From Methanomicrobiales archaeon (GTDB lineage: Archaea > Halobacteriota > Methanomicrobia > Methanomicrobiales > Methanospirillaceae), in NCBI GenBank assembly GCA_025358115.1, contig JANYKQ010000087.1, forward strand, positions 17,149 to 81,148: a DNA stretch of 64,000 nt. Direction: 5' to 3'. The position numbers were made by a program, and so were the translations under genes. A model generated the notes under the pieces. It saw only the letters and a program-made list of their open reading frames with translations, made no database searches and was not told the DNA's origin. This document shows, piece after piece, positions 46,499 to 55,227 of the stretch (positions within the stretch are counted from its first letter, which is position 1; every line of letters begins with the position of its first letter).

Positions 46499-46755
46499 AG
46501 AGTATCACGAAATAAAAAAAGTAACCTGTTTTCTTTCATTTCTGTCAGGTAAACGAAGGGTATGGCGGGAATAGCGGATCTGGTTTTTTCTCATTCGCGG
46601 ATACATGGGAAAGTTTCTTCCCTTACTAAAATGAAAAGAGGGCCCGGAAAACCGGGGCGTTTTTTAAAAACTCATCATGGTGTGCAGAAAACGGCCCGGG
46701 TCTTGTGTGCAGAAATTACGGCCCGCCCCTGCGCAATGATAAAAAAAGGGGCGGG

Positions 46756-48294
46756 TTATTCCCTGGTGACCGTGACTTTGGCATCCATGAGGGCCAGGAT
46801 CATCGGGTTGTCCTCGCAGGTATCGCAGACAGCCTTGGGGAACTGCAAAAACCCGGCTGGGGTGACTACCGCATCACCGGTACCGGGCGTGAGCGGGATA
46901 TCGACATCCTTCTGGATGACGTACCGGTACGGGTCGAGGCTGCCGAAGAAATACTCCTGGTACTGCTGAAGGTCGGCAGGGGTTGCATTGTACGACCACG
47001 TGCCGCCCTCGGACGCGGTCACGTCCACGGGGATCCAGCCATAGCCTTCAAGATAGTACTCGGCCCAGAAATGCGTGCCGGCAAATCCCTGGATCATCTG
47101 GTAGCCGCCGGCTGCCCGGGCCGGGATGCCCAGCGACCGGAGGAGGGCGACATAGTACATGCTCTGGGAGCCGCAGTCGCCGATGCCGGTGTTGAGGACA
47201 TAGACTGACTCCGGGGTGTTCGTCACTTCCAGCCAGAAGTGGGGCGCATGGCTGTAGGGATGGGTCAGAACGGTATCCCAGTAGATCTTCTGCGCCTGGA
47301 GGTACGGGTTGGTCTCGTTGCCGACAATCGAGAGCGCTTTTGCCTTCATTGCCGGCGTCACGACAATATTTCTCGAACTGCCCGTATACTTCACGTACTC
47401 GGGGGAGCTGGTGTCGTAGGGCTTCACCTTCGCCGGGTCAATTGCGAACCGCTGCTCGTGCTGGACAAAGCGGTAGCGGGCAGAGATGTTCAGGAACGGG
47501 TCTTTTATCTCCTCCAGCGGGATCTCGAGGTACACAAGGCCGATATCGGCACCGGTACCGGTCGAGGACTTCACGTACCGTTCCGGCTCAACGGAGAGGA
47601 TGGTCACGTTGGTCTGGGAGCCGGTCTCGATCGGCACGGGCATCCAGACCTTCAGCATGCCGGTTGCTGCAAGTTCGCTTCTCGGGATAGCAAAATCCGT
47701 GCTTCCCGTGTAGGCAACCGGGCTTCCATACGGGCCGGCGCCATCTTTCCACTGAGCGGTGATCACGGGCATGAGCTCGTCATAGAGCGGCGTATAATTC
47801 TTGCGCTCATTCTCCTTCTGCATCAGGGCCGGGTGGTGATACCTGACGTTGCCCGCGGTGTCGGAGAAGAACAGTATCTCCCCGTTGCGTTTGATGGTCG
47901 CCATGCCGGGCTCGTCGAGCCATGCAGAACGCTGTGCAGCGGTTGCATCCGGGAGGGCAGCAGCAAGTGCGGCATCCGCCTGGCTGCGGTTCAGCGGGTA
48001 ATCAGCGGCAGCACCGAGGGACTGGAATACCCTGTCCCGGGCCTTGAGGGACGAGGCCTTGTTGCCGGCTGCGGTATAATTCTCCTGCGCGAGCCGGAAG
48101 AGGTCGCCGGCACGGGTATAGTCATTTTCGGCAAACGCGGCTTCAGCCTGCGCAGAGAGGAGATCGCCGGGCGACGGTTGCAGGGTGACGGGCAGGGGCG
48201 CGGGCTGTACCGGCGAAGCCGGGGAACTGCAGCCGGCTGCGAGAAGTGCACATACGCACACCATAAGGAGGAGAAGGATGGGCGGTTGTTTCAT
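46756..48294 (-). CDS. Transglutaminase-like lipoprotein
   Basis: A 512-residue surface lipoprotein with lipobox AAGC (Cys22), a helical region (about 45-115, TPR-like), a middle region and a transglutaminase-core domain: Cys374 (GIGDCGSQSMYYVALLRSLGIPAR), His (AGTHFWAEYYLEG) and Asp (PVDVTASEGG). The triad is intact, so it may act as a protease or cross-linking enzyme on the cell surface. The upstream region is shared with the gene at 42233-43315. Convergent with the sensor kinase. Confidence 0.82.
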   Translation of the reverse strand: MKQPPILLLLMVCVCALLAAGCSSPASPVQPAPLPVTLQPSPGDLLSAQAEAAFAENDYTRAGDLFRLAQENYTAAGNKASSLKARDRVFQSLGAAADYPLNRSQADAALAAALPDATAAQRSAWLDEPGMATIKRNGEILFFSDTAGNVRYHHPALMQKENERKNYTPLYDELMPVITAQWKDGAGPYGSPVAYTGSTDFAIPRSELAATGMLKVWMPVPIETGSQTNVTILSVEPERYVKSSTGTGADIGLVYLEIPLEEIKDPFLNISARYRFVQHEQRFAIDPAKVKPYDTSSPEYVKYTGSSRNIVVTPAMKAKALSIVGNETNPYLQAQKIYWDTVLTHPYSHAPHFWLEVTNTPESVYVLNTGIGDCGSQSMYYVALLRSLGIPARAAGGYQMIQGFAGTHFWAEYYLEGYGWIPVDVTASEGGTWSYNATPADLQQYQEYFFGSLDPYRYVIQKDVDIPLTPGTGDAVVTPAGFLQFPKAVCDTCEDNPMILALMDAKVTVTRE

Positions 48295-48370
48295 GAGGCA
48301 CCTTCCGGGGAACCGGATATAGTCAGTTCGGGAAATACGCCATGATTAATGTTGGGAAATGATCTTCCGG
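48295..48370 (-). promoter_or_regulatory. Duplicated upstream block, copy 2
   Basis: Matches 43316-43393. The identical 40 bases are at 48327-48366. A TATA-like GACTATATCC (minus strand) lies nearer the start codon. Divergent from the NapH-like gene, whose start is only about 95 bases beyond it. Confidence 0.6.
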
Positions 48371-48465
48371 TCCAGGACCGGAAACCCCCGGCAAAAAGGA
48401 TCTCCGGAAAAACCGGAATTAAAGCAAGGACAGATTTTAAGTGATCGTGAGATGATGATCGTTGC

Positions 48466-49251
48466 ATGCCAGGATTCTCTCTTCTCAAGCCACTCGGGTT
48501 CTTCTATGCGGTTGTCCTGATCCTCGTCCTGATGTACCTGTGGTACTCCGGGAAATGGAAACAGAAGGCCGGCTGGATCATTCTTCTGGTCTCAACAGCA
48601 CTGGGATTTGTCATCGCCTCTCCGCTTGCACCGCACCAGTTCCAGGAGCTGATGCTGCGTAACGTGCAGGCTCTCGGGGTATCGATCACGATCGCAGCGA
48701 TCGGGCTCCTGATTATTTTCCTGCTGACCTTTTTGTCCGGGAGATTCTTCTGCGGGTACCTCTGCCCGGTAGGAGCCGTCCAGGAACTTGCATCCCGGGT
48801 GCCGGTGCCAAAACTTGTCCTCCGCCAGAAGGTCCCGCTGATGGTAGTCCGGGGGGTTGTCTTTGTGCTATTCCTGTACATGGCGTGGGTCCTCTCGTCC
48901 TCCCTCCTGGATTACTTTGGTATCAGCGATTTCTTTGCCCGTATCCTGACTACGGGAAGCATCGTGTTTGTCGTGATGCTTCTCGTTTCGATGGTATTCT
49001 ACCGCCCGTTCTGCCGTGTCATCTGCCCGTACGGGTTGCTCCTTTCGCTGGGTGCCAGTACAAGCCTCTTTGCCCTGCAGAGAACAGACGCATGTATCGA
49101 CTGCAAATGTTGTGATAAGAGCTGCCCGGTCGATGAGGCAAAACCCAATGACCGGAAAGCCGAGTGCTATCTCTGCGGGCGATGCACCGGTGTCTGCCCG
49201 GTTGCCGGGGCATTGCAGTACAAACGGCGCACGGGAAACGAGAAGTCCTAA
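48466..49251 (+). CDS. NapH/MauN-like membrane 4Fe-4S protein
   Basis: A 261-residue membrane protein with about five helices. It has two cysteine-proline motifs near helices (FFCGYLCPVGAVQE at about 94-107 and FCRVICPYGLLLS at about 182-194), as in NapH and RnfB-linked proteins, and two ferredoxin motifs at the C-terminus (CIDCKCCDKSCPVDE about 210-224, CYLCGRCTGVCP about 233-244). It would pass electrons across or near the membrane. No partner oxidoreductase gene is next to it. A T-run follows the stop at 49271-49281. Confidence 0.82.
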   Translation: MPGFSLLKPLGFFYAVVLILVLMYLWYSGKWKQKAGWIILLVSTALGFVIASPLAPHQFQELMLRNVQALGVSITIAAIGLLIIFLLTFLSGRFFCGYLCPVGAVQELASRVPVPKLVLRQKVPLMVVRGVVFVLFLYMAWVLSSSLLDYFGISDFFARILTTGSIVFVVMLLVSMVFYRPFCRVICPYGLLLSLGASTSLFALQRTDACIDCKCCDKSCPVDEAKPNDRKAECYLCGRCTGVCPVAGALQYKRRTGNEKS

Positions 49252-49270
49252 AGTGCTGTTTACGGGAATC

Positions 49271-49281
49271 TTTTTTTTTTT
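49271..49281 (+). terminator. Poly-T terminator after NapH-like gene
   Basis: Eleven T residues 20 bases after the stop codon. Confidence 0.55.
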
Positions 49282-49543
49282 GACACGGCCCTGAACGATC
49301 CCACGGGCAATCCGCTGCTGACACAGACCGGAAACGGGAGGCAGGCTATGGGATGGGGAGACGAGGGTGGGACGTGGACAAGCCGGGGGGTTTGGATGGG
49401 TTACCGGCGGTACCGGGTCGGGCGGGTTAAGCCACCGGAGGATTTTCTAAAAAAAAAACAGCGGGAATCAGGTTCGTGGTTTTTAATATCTCCTTTATCC
49501 AAACAGGATATAACAACCTGTTCAAAGAGGATGGTTCTTTCCC

Positions 49544-49789
49544 ATGTCATTGTCACAATCCACCCGGTCGCCGCTTGCCCGGCTCGTACTCTTCATGGTC
49601 TGCCTGGCGATTGCCGGAAGTTGTATTGCCACATCCCACTATTATGCCATTGACCTGCCGCTGCAAAAGGCGACACCTCCCGACAATGGCATAAAGTTTG
49701 GCAAGTTAAAATGCGGTAATTGTGAAAACAATTGCATAGGTAAACCGGACAGCTACGCATGTATCACGGAATGTAAACTGATCTGCTGA
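49544..49789 (+). CDS. Small membrane-anchored peptide, constant head and Cys-rich tail (member 2)
   Basis: An 81-residue protein with head SPLARLVLFMVCLAIAG and an unrelated tail with six cysteines (LKCGNCENNC...YACITECKLIC). About 45 bases encoding the head are identical to the gene at 50151. A T-run follows at 49792-49799. The tail faces outward by the positive-inside rule. Unknown family. Confidence 0.6.
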   Translation: MSLSQSTRSPLARLVLFMVCLAIAGSCIATSHYYAIDLPLQKATPPDNGIKFGKLKCGNCENNCIGKPDSYACITECKLIC

Positions 49790-49791
49790 AC

Positions 49792-49799
49792 TTTTTTTT
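49792..49799 (+). terminator. Poly-T terminator after member 2
   Basis: Eight T residues starting three bases after the stop. The following gap to 50150 holds no other gene; GCTATATATCCCC near 50088 is the likely promoter of member 3. Confidence 0.5.
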
Positions 49800-50150
49800 G
49801 ATCAAAAGCGATCTTTTTTCCGGAGTGCGCCCCCGGATATCCATACCCGGTATTTCCCTGTCGGTACAGTCATAGCAAAAATTCCCGGGAGAGAGACATT
49901 ACCATCCAAGAGGTTCTCAACCGGAGATTCCTGCCCCGGGCTGATCCCCGGCATCGGTCGTCCACCCCCTCCCCCCCGGGAGAGTATCTCCCGGTAACAG
50001 ATACAGGTTCTTCACCGGCACGGGTATATGAAAGCCGCAGGAAGGGTTGCCCCCGGGAAAAAACCAAGAGTAAAAACCCATTTTCGCAGGCTATATATCC
50101 CCTTCGCACCAAACAGGGGATTTGCGACATTTTCACAGGGATAAGGCCAG

Positions 50151-50405
50151 ATGTCACCACAACACTCCACCCGGTCGCCGCTTGCCCGGCTCGTACTCTT
50201 CATGGTCTGCTTAGCGATCGCCGGCACTTTTGTTGCCGGGATACAGTATGTTGCCATAGATCTTCCGGCCCAGTCAACCATTCCTCCTCCAGCCAATGAT
50301 CAGGAGGAAGCCCGGGAAGGATCACCGTACACGCCGATCTTCTTGTTCTTCCCGTACTCCCCGGGCTACCAGGGTGGAGTTTATGCACCGGTAGGATCTG
50401 CCTGA
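50151..50405 (+). CDS. Small membrane-anchored peptide, constant head and aromatic tail (member 3)
   Basis: An 84-residue protein with the shared head SPLARLVLFMVCLAIAG, then VAIDLPAQ as in member 2, and a cysteine-free tail rich in Pro, Gly, Tyr and Phe (SPYTPIFLFFPYSPGYQGGVYAPVG). It begins ten residues from the same codons as member 2. The tail is unlike either other member, which is the family hallmark. A TATA box lies about 60 bases upstream and a T-run at 50431-50438 follows the stop. Confidence 0.6.
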   Translation: MSPQHSTRSPLARLVLFMVCLAIAGTFVAGIQYVAIDLPAQSTIPPPANDQEEAREGSPYTPIFLFFPYSPGYQGGVYAPVGSA

Positions 50406-50430
50406 TTGTTCCGGACAGGACCCGGATGAA

Positions 50431-50438
50431 TTTTTTTT
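50431..50438 (+). terminator. Poly-T terminator after member 3
   Basis: Eight T residues 25 bases after the stop codon. Confidence 0.5.
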
Positions 50439-50665
50439 GAGCAGGGTTCAAAGGAGAAGCTACGGGGGACACCGAAGTTAATTTCGCGATGAACCAGTCC
50501 CCTCTTCCTGCAATTCTTCGGGCAGCCATTTCGACTGGATCAAGCCCAAAACAAAACGTACCCGATTGTCTGATCCCAAAAAACCGCCCCGGTGAATCTC
50601 CCCTCCCGGTCCATCCGGACGGATGCCAACTCCTAAATACGTAAGAGGTAAACACGGATGAGAAC

Positions 50666-51715
50666 ATGAAGTCTGCGGGTTTTTTGACGGTACTTATCCT
50701 TCTTGGCTGCATCCTCCTCGGCGGCTGCGTGCAGATCATTATTAATCCTCCCGGGATTCCGGGAGTCCCCGCAGCAACGGCCACCCCCACGCACACGGTC
50801 CCGGTTACCTCCGGGCCGGTCGCAACCGTGGCTGCAGCAAAAGAGACCGCAGCAGCCGACACGGGGTTCATTGTGCCGGTCGGGGATGTGAGCCGCATCG
50901 GCCACCGGACCTACACGTTCAATTATGCTCCCGACTCCGGAGGCCCGCACGAGTACAACTTCAGGGTACCGATCAACATGTCGGTCTATTACGGTGCCCG
51001 CCAGATGAATATCGCCCTGCCGGCCGACTCGGAAAACCCGGGCGAGATCCGGAGATACATTGCTAGCTTTGAATCCGATCCGGCAATGGAAGAACTCTAC
51101 GCAGACGTGCTCAGGGAGCTCCGCAATGCCCGGTACCGTAACGGGGGATATCTTTCCGACGATGAATATCTTGAACTGATCGTTGCCTTCGTGCAGCAGA
51201 TCCCCTATGTTGAGAACCCGTCACCGAAACGCAAGTATCCCGTAGAGGTCCTCTACGACAAGAGCGGCGACTCTGATGAGAAGAGCCTGCTTCTCGTGAA
51301 CCTGCTCGCCCGGGAGGGCTACGATACCTCGCTCCTGGTTTTCGAAGATCTCGGGTACGAGACTACCGGTATCCGGGTTATCACGGAAGTGACGGACTCA
51401 TCCCTCCGGGTATTTTCGGACGGGAAGAAAAATTATATCTTTGTCGATGCCGGCATACCCCGGTTCATCGGCAGCGTCCCCAATGTGTACCAGACCGCCA
51501 GCGAGCCCGCAATCTACCCGGTCGGTACCGGCAGCAAGAGTTATGGGCCGGTCAATTATGTCTGGAAGATCACTGCCGACTTAAAACACATGAACGAGCT
51601 CGGCCTGCTCCCCAAAGGGACCGTGATCAATACCTGGGACAAGAGCGGGACCTGTTCGTGGATCAAGAACTCCAAGCTGCTCTTCAACTCAACGTGCTAC
51701 TGCTGCGATATGTAA
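50666..51715 (+). CDS. Lipoprotein with a transglutaminase-like domain lacking catalytic residues
   Basis: A 349-residue surface lipoprotein with lipobox LGGC (Cys21), a Thr/Pro-rich linker and a transglutaminase-core-like domain (about 150-285). In active relatives the core reads GDC(x)DK; here it is YDKSGDSDEKSLLLVNLLAREGYD, with Ser203 where the catalytic Cys belongs, and no His is seen where GHxxxGV would follow (LGYETTGIRV). It therefore looks like a dead enzyme that binds instead of cleaves. The C-terminus ends in CYCCDM. A GGTA-type site precedes the ATG. A T-run at 51726-51733 follows. Confidence 0.72.
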   Translation: MKSAGFLTVLILLGCILLGGCVQIIINPPGIPGVPAATATPTHTVPVTSGPVATVAAAKETAAADTGFIVPVGDVSRIGHRTYTFNYAPDSGGPHEYNFRVPINMSVYYGARQMNIALPADSENPGEIRRYIASFESDPAMEELYADVLRELRNARYRNGGYLSDDEYLELIVAFVQQIPYVENPSPKRKYPVEVLYDKSGDSDEKSLLLVNLLAREGYDTSLLVFEDLGYETTGIRVITEVTDSSLRVFSDGKKNYIFVDAGIPRFIGSVPNVYQTASEPAIYPVGTGSKSYGPVNYVWKITADLKHMNELGLLPKGTVINTWDKSGTCSWIKNSKLLFNSTCYCCDM

Positions 51716-51725
51716 ATCCCCGCAC

Positions 51726-51733
51726 TTTTTTTT
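51726..51733 (+). terminator. Poly-T terminator after transglutaminase-like lipoprotein
   Basis: Eight T residues 10 bases after the stop codon. Confidence 0.5.
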
Positions 51734-51907
51734 GCAATGGTTCATAGGGTTGTCATTTCGTTTTGGAAGAGTCAGGGACCCCGAACGCCCAGGGGTTTTT
51801 TAAGCCGTGGTCCGTAATGACACCGGGTAATGGGAGAAGAAGGGATGCCCGGTATGTGCCCTTTTTTACACACCTGATCCAATCTAGAAGGAGAAGGTTT
51901 ACCCCAA

Positions 51908-53077
51908 ATGACTCCCCCCACCCCAGGACAAAAACTCCGGACCGGTTCTCCACCCGCCCGGACTATTCTCATCGTTCTTGTCATCCTTATCGCGCTGGTC
52001 CCGGCAGTCCAGTCTGCGGATACCAATACCACGGACGGTACCTATTGCCAGAACCGCTTCAATCTTGTACCCGAAAACAAGGTACAGATCTCGGTCCCCA
52101 CGGTCGTGGATATCGATATAGCGACCGGAAATCTCCTGGTGCGGGGACAGATCCCGCTGGTTGTGCGGGACGCAACCGGCAATGCAGGGGGATGCCGGGA
52201 GCATGCCGACTGGAGTTATTCCTATGACGGGCTCAACAAGCTCATGCAGGACAAGAAGGGGTTTGTCCCGGCGTATTTCAATGCAGAGAACAAAAACGAT
52301 GAGAAGATCGCGGCCATCCGGGGGGCCATGGCGAACTTCAATCTCGATGATTACGAAGTCATCGACATCAGCCTCCTGAATGCTAACCCGTATGGTAACG
52401 ACATGGTGGAGTTTGCTACCATCCGGGATGCATTCGGGGGAGTCTCTTCGACCTGCAATGCAACACTTCTGGACACAACGTTCCACGGGCGGAACGGCAA
52501 CGCGATCCTGTCCGACTTTTACTTCTGCAATACCGCAGACGGGGCAAATGATCCCAATTGTGCCCGCTCCATGGTCATGGATAACGTTGACCCGGGTTCC
52601 TGCAGTTTTTCCGGCCGCATCGACCAGATCGTTGCGCTGATGGCCGGAAAAGACCAGAAGCCCGGCAAAAAACGCCTCATCTACTACCACTGCAGCCAGG
52701 GATCCGACCGGACCGGTTCCATTACCATGGGGTATCTCCAGAAGACGATCCCCGGCATGAGTTATGTCCATGCCCTCCACTATGCCCAGTACCTGGGAAA
52801 GGAGAACCAGGGGGCGGATGCGATGTGGCCGGTGGGGTGCGGGGCAGATAATTCCGCGCTTGCCTATTGCCAGTATATCGGGGCCGACTGTACCAAGACT
52901 GAAGGCGAACGCGTCCTGCTGCCGGGCAGCTCTGCCCACGCCCACCTGCCGGGACAGACGGATACAACCGTAGTCCCGACACCGGCACCGGTCACAGTCC
53001 CGGCGCCGGTGCCCGCCCAGACCCCGGTGCCGGCAAAACCCTATAACCCGACAAAGACCGGGGAAGTCAATTTCTGA
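51908..53077 (+). CDS. Secreted protein-tyrosine-phosphatase-like protein
   Basis: A 389-residue exported protein: an N-terminal hydrophobic segment (TILIVLVILIALVPAVQS) with basic residues before it, a phosphatase-like domain (about 45-345) and a Pro/Thr-rich tail. The signature YYHCSQGSDRTGS (about 260-270) matches the PTP loop HCx5R(T/S), with Cys262 as nucleophile and Arg268. Cysteine-based phosphatases are rarely exported in archaea. Possible substrates are phosphorylated surface proteins, inositol phosphates or phospholipids. Two earlier cysteines (CREH, STCN) might form disulphides. It stands alone, on the same strand as the preceding lipoprotein. Confidence 0.7.
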   Translation: MTPPTPGQKLRTGSPPARTILIVLVILIALVPAVQSADTNTTDGTYCQNRFNLVPENKVQISVPTVVDIDIATGNLLVRGQIPLVVRDATGNAGGCREHADWSYSYDGLNKLMQDKKGFVPAYFNAENKNDEKIAAIRGAMANFNLDDYEVIDISLLNANPYGNDMVEFATIRDAFGGVSSTCNATLLDTTFHGRNGNAILSDFYFCNTADGANDPNCARSMVMDNVDPGSCSFSGRIDQIVALMAGKDQKPGKKRLIYYHCSQGSDRTGSITMGYLQKTIPGMSYVHALHYAQYLGKENQGADAMWPVGCGADNSALAYCQYIGADCTKTEGERVLLPGSSAHAHLPGQTDTTVVPTPAPVTVPAPVPAQTPVPAKPYNPTKTGEVNF

Positions 53078-53363
53078 AGGGGTTCACAGGGACCACTTTT
53101 GTGGTGAAACCAGGAGTGAGTTTCACTTTTGTTCTTTCTCTTCCTTGTATTTCGGTAAAAAATTTTTTATGAATTATCCGGTGAAACTCAGCCACATTGC
53201 CGGTACCCACCCTGATCTCGCCGCGTTCAACCACCATTTTAATCCCGGTTGGGGAAGCGGGGCGTTTTAAGAAGAGGGGTACCGGCCAGTACCGGAGCGG
53301 TCTGGATTTGAGGATCTCCGACCGCGACGGAGTTCAGGAAATCCGGCGGGAAGACGAGCAAAA

Positions 53364-53430
53364 GAGTCCCGGTTTCCGGATCGCTCTCATAAGGTGAGAG
53401 GAGATTCTCCTTTCGATGAACGGAAGCGGG
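53364..53430 (+). repeat. Dispersed repeat 2, copy 3 (partial)
   Basis: GTCCCGGTTTCCGGATC, then GGTGAGAGGAGATTCTCC and GATGAACGG, in the same order as 61870-61912. The start of the unit differs. Confidence 0.4.
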
Positions 53431-53447
53431 TTTTCCAGGCATGACAG

Positions 53448-53499
53448 GATATAACCCATCACAATCGCCGGAACATGTCGGGTTATAACCCATCACAAC
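53448..53499 (+). repeat. Direct repeat of a TATAACCCATCACAA unit
   Basis: The 15-base unit TATAACCCATCACAA appears at 53450-53464 and 53484-53498, starts 34 bases apart, each preceded by GG. Possibly operator sites or remnant repeats; no gene starts nearby. Confidence 0.35.
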
Positions 53500-53614
53500 C
53501 TCCTGAAAGGCGGGTATTACACCGATGCCGTCAGCCAGGCATATTATGTATTTGTTCACTGCAGCCCGGGCGCTTCTTGCGAGCCGCGTTCTTCACCCAA
53601 AAGGACACAGGAGT

Positions 53615-54525
53615 CATAAGCATCCGGAAATTATTAATCCTGCGATAGCAGGAGAGATCAGGATCTCTTAAAAAAATTTCAGGCCGGGGAACCTTACCAC
53701 CTATCGTCGGAGAACACCCCCATTTTTGAATGCCTCCCATCAGAGCCCGTTTCAGCCTCCGTTTACCCCCTCCGGGAGAGTTTGCATACCGCATTCGCGA
53801 AAAAGCATACCCCTTTTTTTAGGATGAGCACAAAATGCCCTCCGTTTGGCATATATCCGGGTCAGGCGGGCTCCGAAATATACCTATTTAGACCGCTTTG
53901 CGAGGCGGAAAAACAGGGTGCGGCTGGTTTTGTCTTTGGAGGGGGGTGGATCCCGGCCGGGGATGGCGCCATGGCCCGGCAAACGCAGGTCCGGGTTTTA
54001 CGTCGGAGAATCTTATATGGCCAGAGCACCCCCACGCCGGTATCGCCGAAGGGTCAGTGCCAGGAATCAGACGGGAAGAGAAATGATACTCTCCGACGGT
54101 GGACCACAGCCCAGGCAGCTGCCATTTTGCGAATTTATTGCAAAAAACGGTTCACATTTACACATTTTTTTAAGAAACCCATTTTGCTTGATATTCGGAC
54201 CAAACGGAGCGTTTTGCGTGGCGCTAAAGAAACCCTAATGGATCCTTTTGGAAGGCAAATCTCAAGATGGGTGGGGGGGTAGGAGGGTCAAAGGGAAAAG
54301 AAGGCCTGTTTTGGGGCTCGGAACGATGATGAGTTGCGTCGGTTGCCGACGTGGTTTTTATGTTTTCTTACGGACCCCGGCTTCATGCGGTTACTCCAAG
54401 AGTTTTCTATTTGATCTCGGGGGTCTTCGCCGGGACGGAGATCAGGTTGGGCTTTGTTTATTTTTTTTTGGGGAGGCGGAGGCCGGGGCGTTGCCGGTGG
54501 CGGGGGTTTTCTCTGCCGGAGAGTT
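53615..54525 (+). repeat. Long repeat copy A
   Basis: About 900 bases with parallel copies at 58139-58990 and 61510-62430. Order of shared blocks: AAGCATCCGGAAATTATTAATC; CGTCGGAGAACACC; TTTCAGCCTCCGTTTACCCC; ATATACCTNTTTAGACCGC; GGTGGATCCCGGCCGGGG; CGTCGGAGAATC...TCTCCGACGGTGGACC; TTTTGCGAATTTATTGC; AAGGCCTGTTTTGGGGCTC; then the dispersed 3' module. A 6-base hairpin stem (CGTCGG/CCGACG) lies near 54340. No long gene frame is shared by all copies. The rest of the 53078-54677 gap has no gene. Confidence 0.75.
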
Positions 54526-54677
54526 TGTGCCGAACATGAAAAAATAATCCGGGAAATTCCTCAAAATAGTACCCCGGACTATCCCAATAGTTTACTTCTA
54601 TTCCCCCATGCCAATCCGGCTCGTACTATTGAGGGCCGTCAGTGACCTGCCTGCGATCGTTTCGGCGGTCCAGAGAT

Positions 54678-54959
54678 TCAGATTATTTTGATCTGTCGGT
54701 AAATCCTTTTTTTTCTCGCGGGCTCACCCTTGACCCCGCTGCGGGAATGGGTCTGTTCTTCCGGGATCTCCTTTACCGCAATCCTGTCATAACGGAGTGG
54801 ACAGGCACCGACACGGGATAATTCTCTCTGTACCATGAGACACTGTGCAGTAGTGCCACCGATGGAATGGACGTATTGATCGCAGTGATTTCCTTCACAG
54901 AACACCTCAAGCATATACCGCCAATGGGGCAGGTGAGGAGATAAACGAATGCCTGTCAT
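54678..54959 (-). CDS. Small hypothetical protein with five cysteines
   Basis: A 93-residue frame with natural-looking composition (WRYMLEVFCEGNHCDQYVHSIGGTTAQCLMVQRELSRVGACPLRYDRI) and a basic tail. The cysteines could bind a metal. There is an AT-rich box just upstream. It lies between repeat remnants, with no family recognised, so may be a remnant. Confidence 0.4.
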   Translation of the reverse strand: MTGIRLSPHLPHWRYMLEVFCEGNHCDQYVHSIGGTTAQCLMVQRELSRVGACPLRYDRIAVKEIPEEQTHSRSGVKGEPARKKRIYRQIKII

Positions 54960-55004
54960 AATTTTGTATTTTGGTCTGTTCTCCTCATCCTCCGTATCTG
55001 ATGA

Positions 55005-55215
55005 CTTGTTGAGGGGACGGAGGCTGGGGTGTGGCCGGATGAGGGGGCTTTGGGGGGGCTGAATGATGGGGATTGCAGTGGAGTTTTAAAAAAATTTGTT
55101 GCGTTGGCCGGGTTTTTTTATCGGGAAAATTTTCCGGCAAAATGATGAGAGAGATTTTTTTGGATTTTGCATTGCGGGATTTTTGTTGGATTTTTTTAAA
55201 AAAATGCGTTGAACC
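55005..55215 (+). repeat. 3' module end followed by AT-rich degenerate tract
   Basis: GGACGGAGGCTGGGGTGTGG then GATGAGGGGGCTTTGGGGG matches module ends elsewhere. It is followed by an AT-rich tract with motif AAAATTTTCCGGCAA, as in the tandem tract at 59020-59490. Confidence 0.45.
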
Positions 55216-55227
55216 TTAAGGCTCTCA

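Noticed and set aside
47239..48345. Long plus-strand frame opposite the transglutaminase-like lipoprotein
   Set aside because: Shadow frame in GC-rich DNA; Arg/Gly-rich product without recognisable features.
49340..49430. Further copy of the dispersed 3' module
   Set aside because: GGTGGGACGTGGACAAGCCGG resembles the module end, but too few blocks match to be confident.
53846..54238. Possible 130-residue protein in repeat copy A
   Set aside because: The frame is not kept in copies B and C and the product is Arg/Gly-rich without family features.
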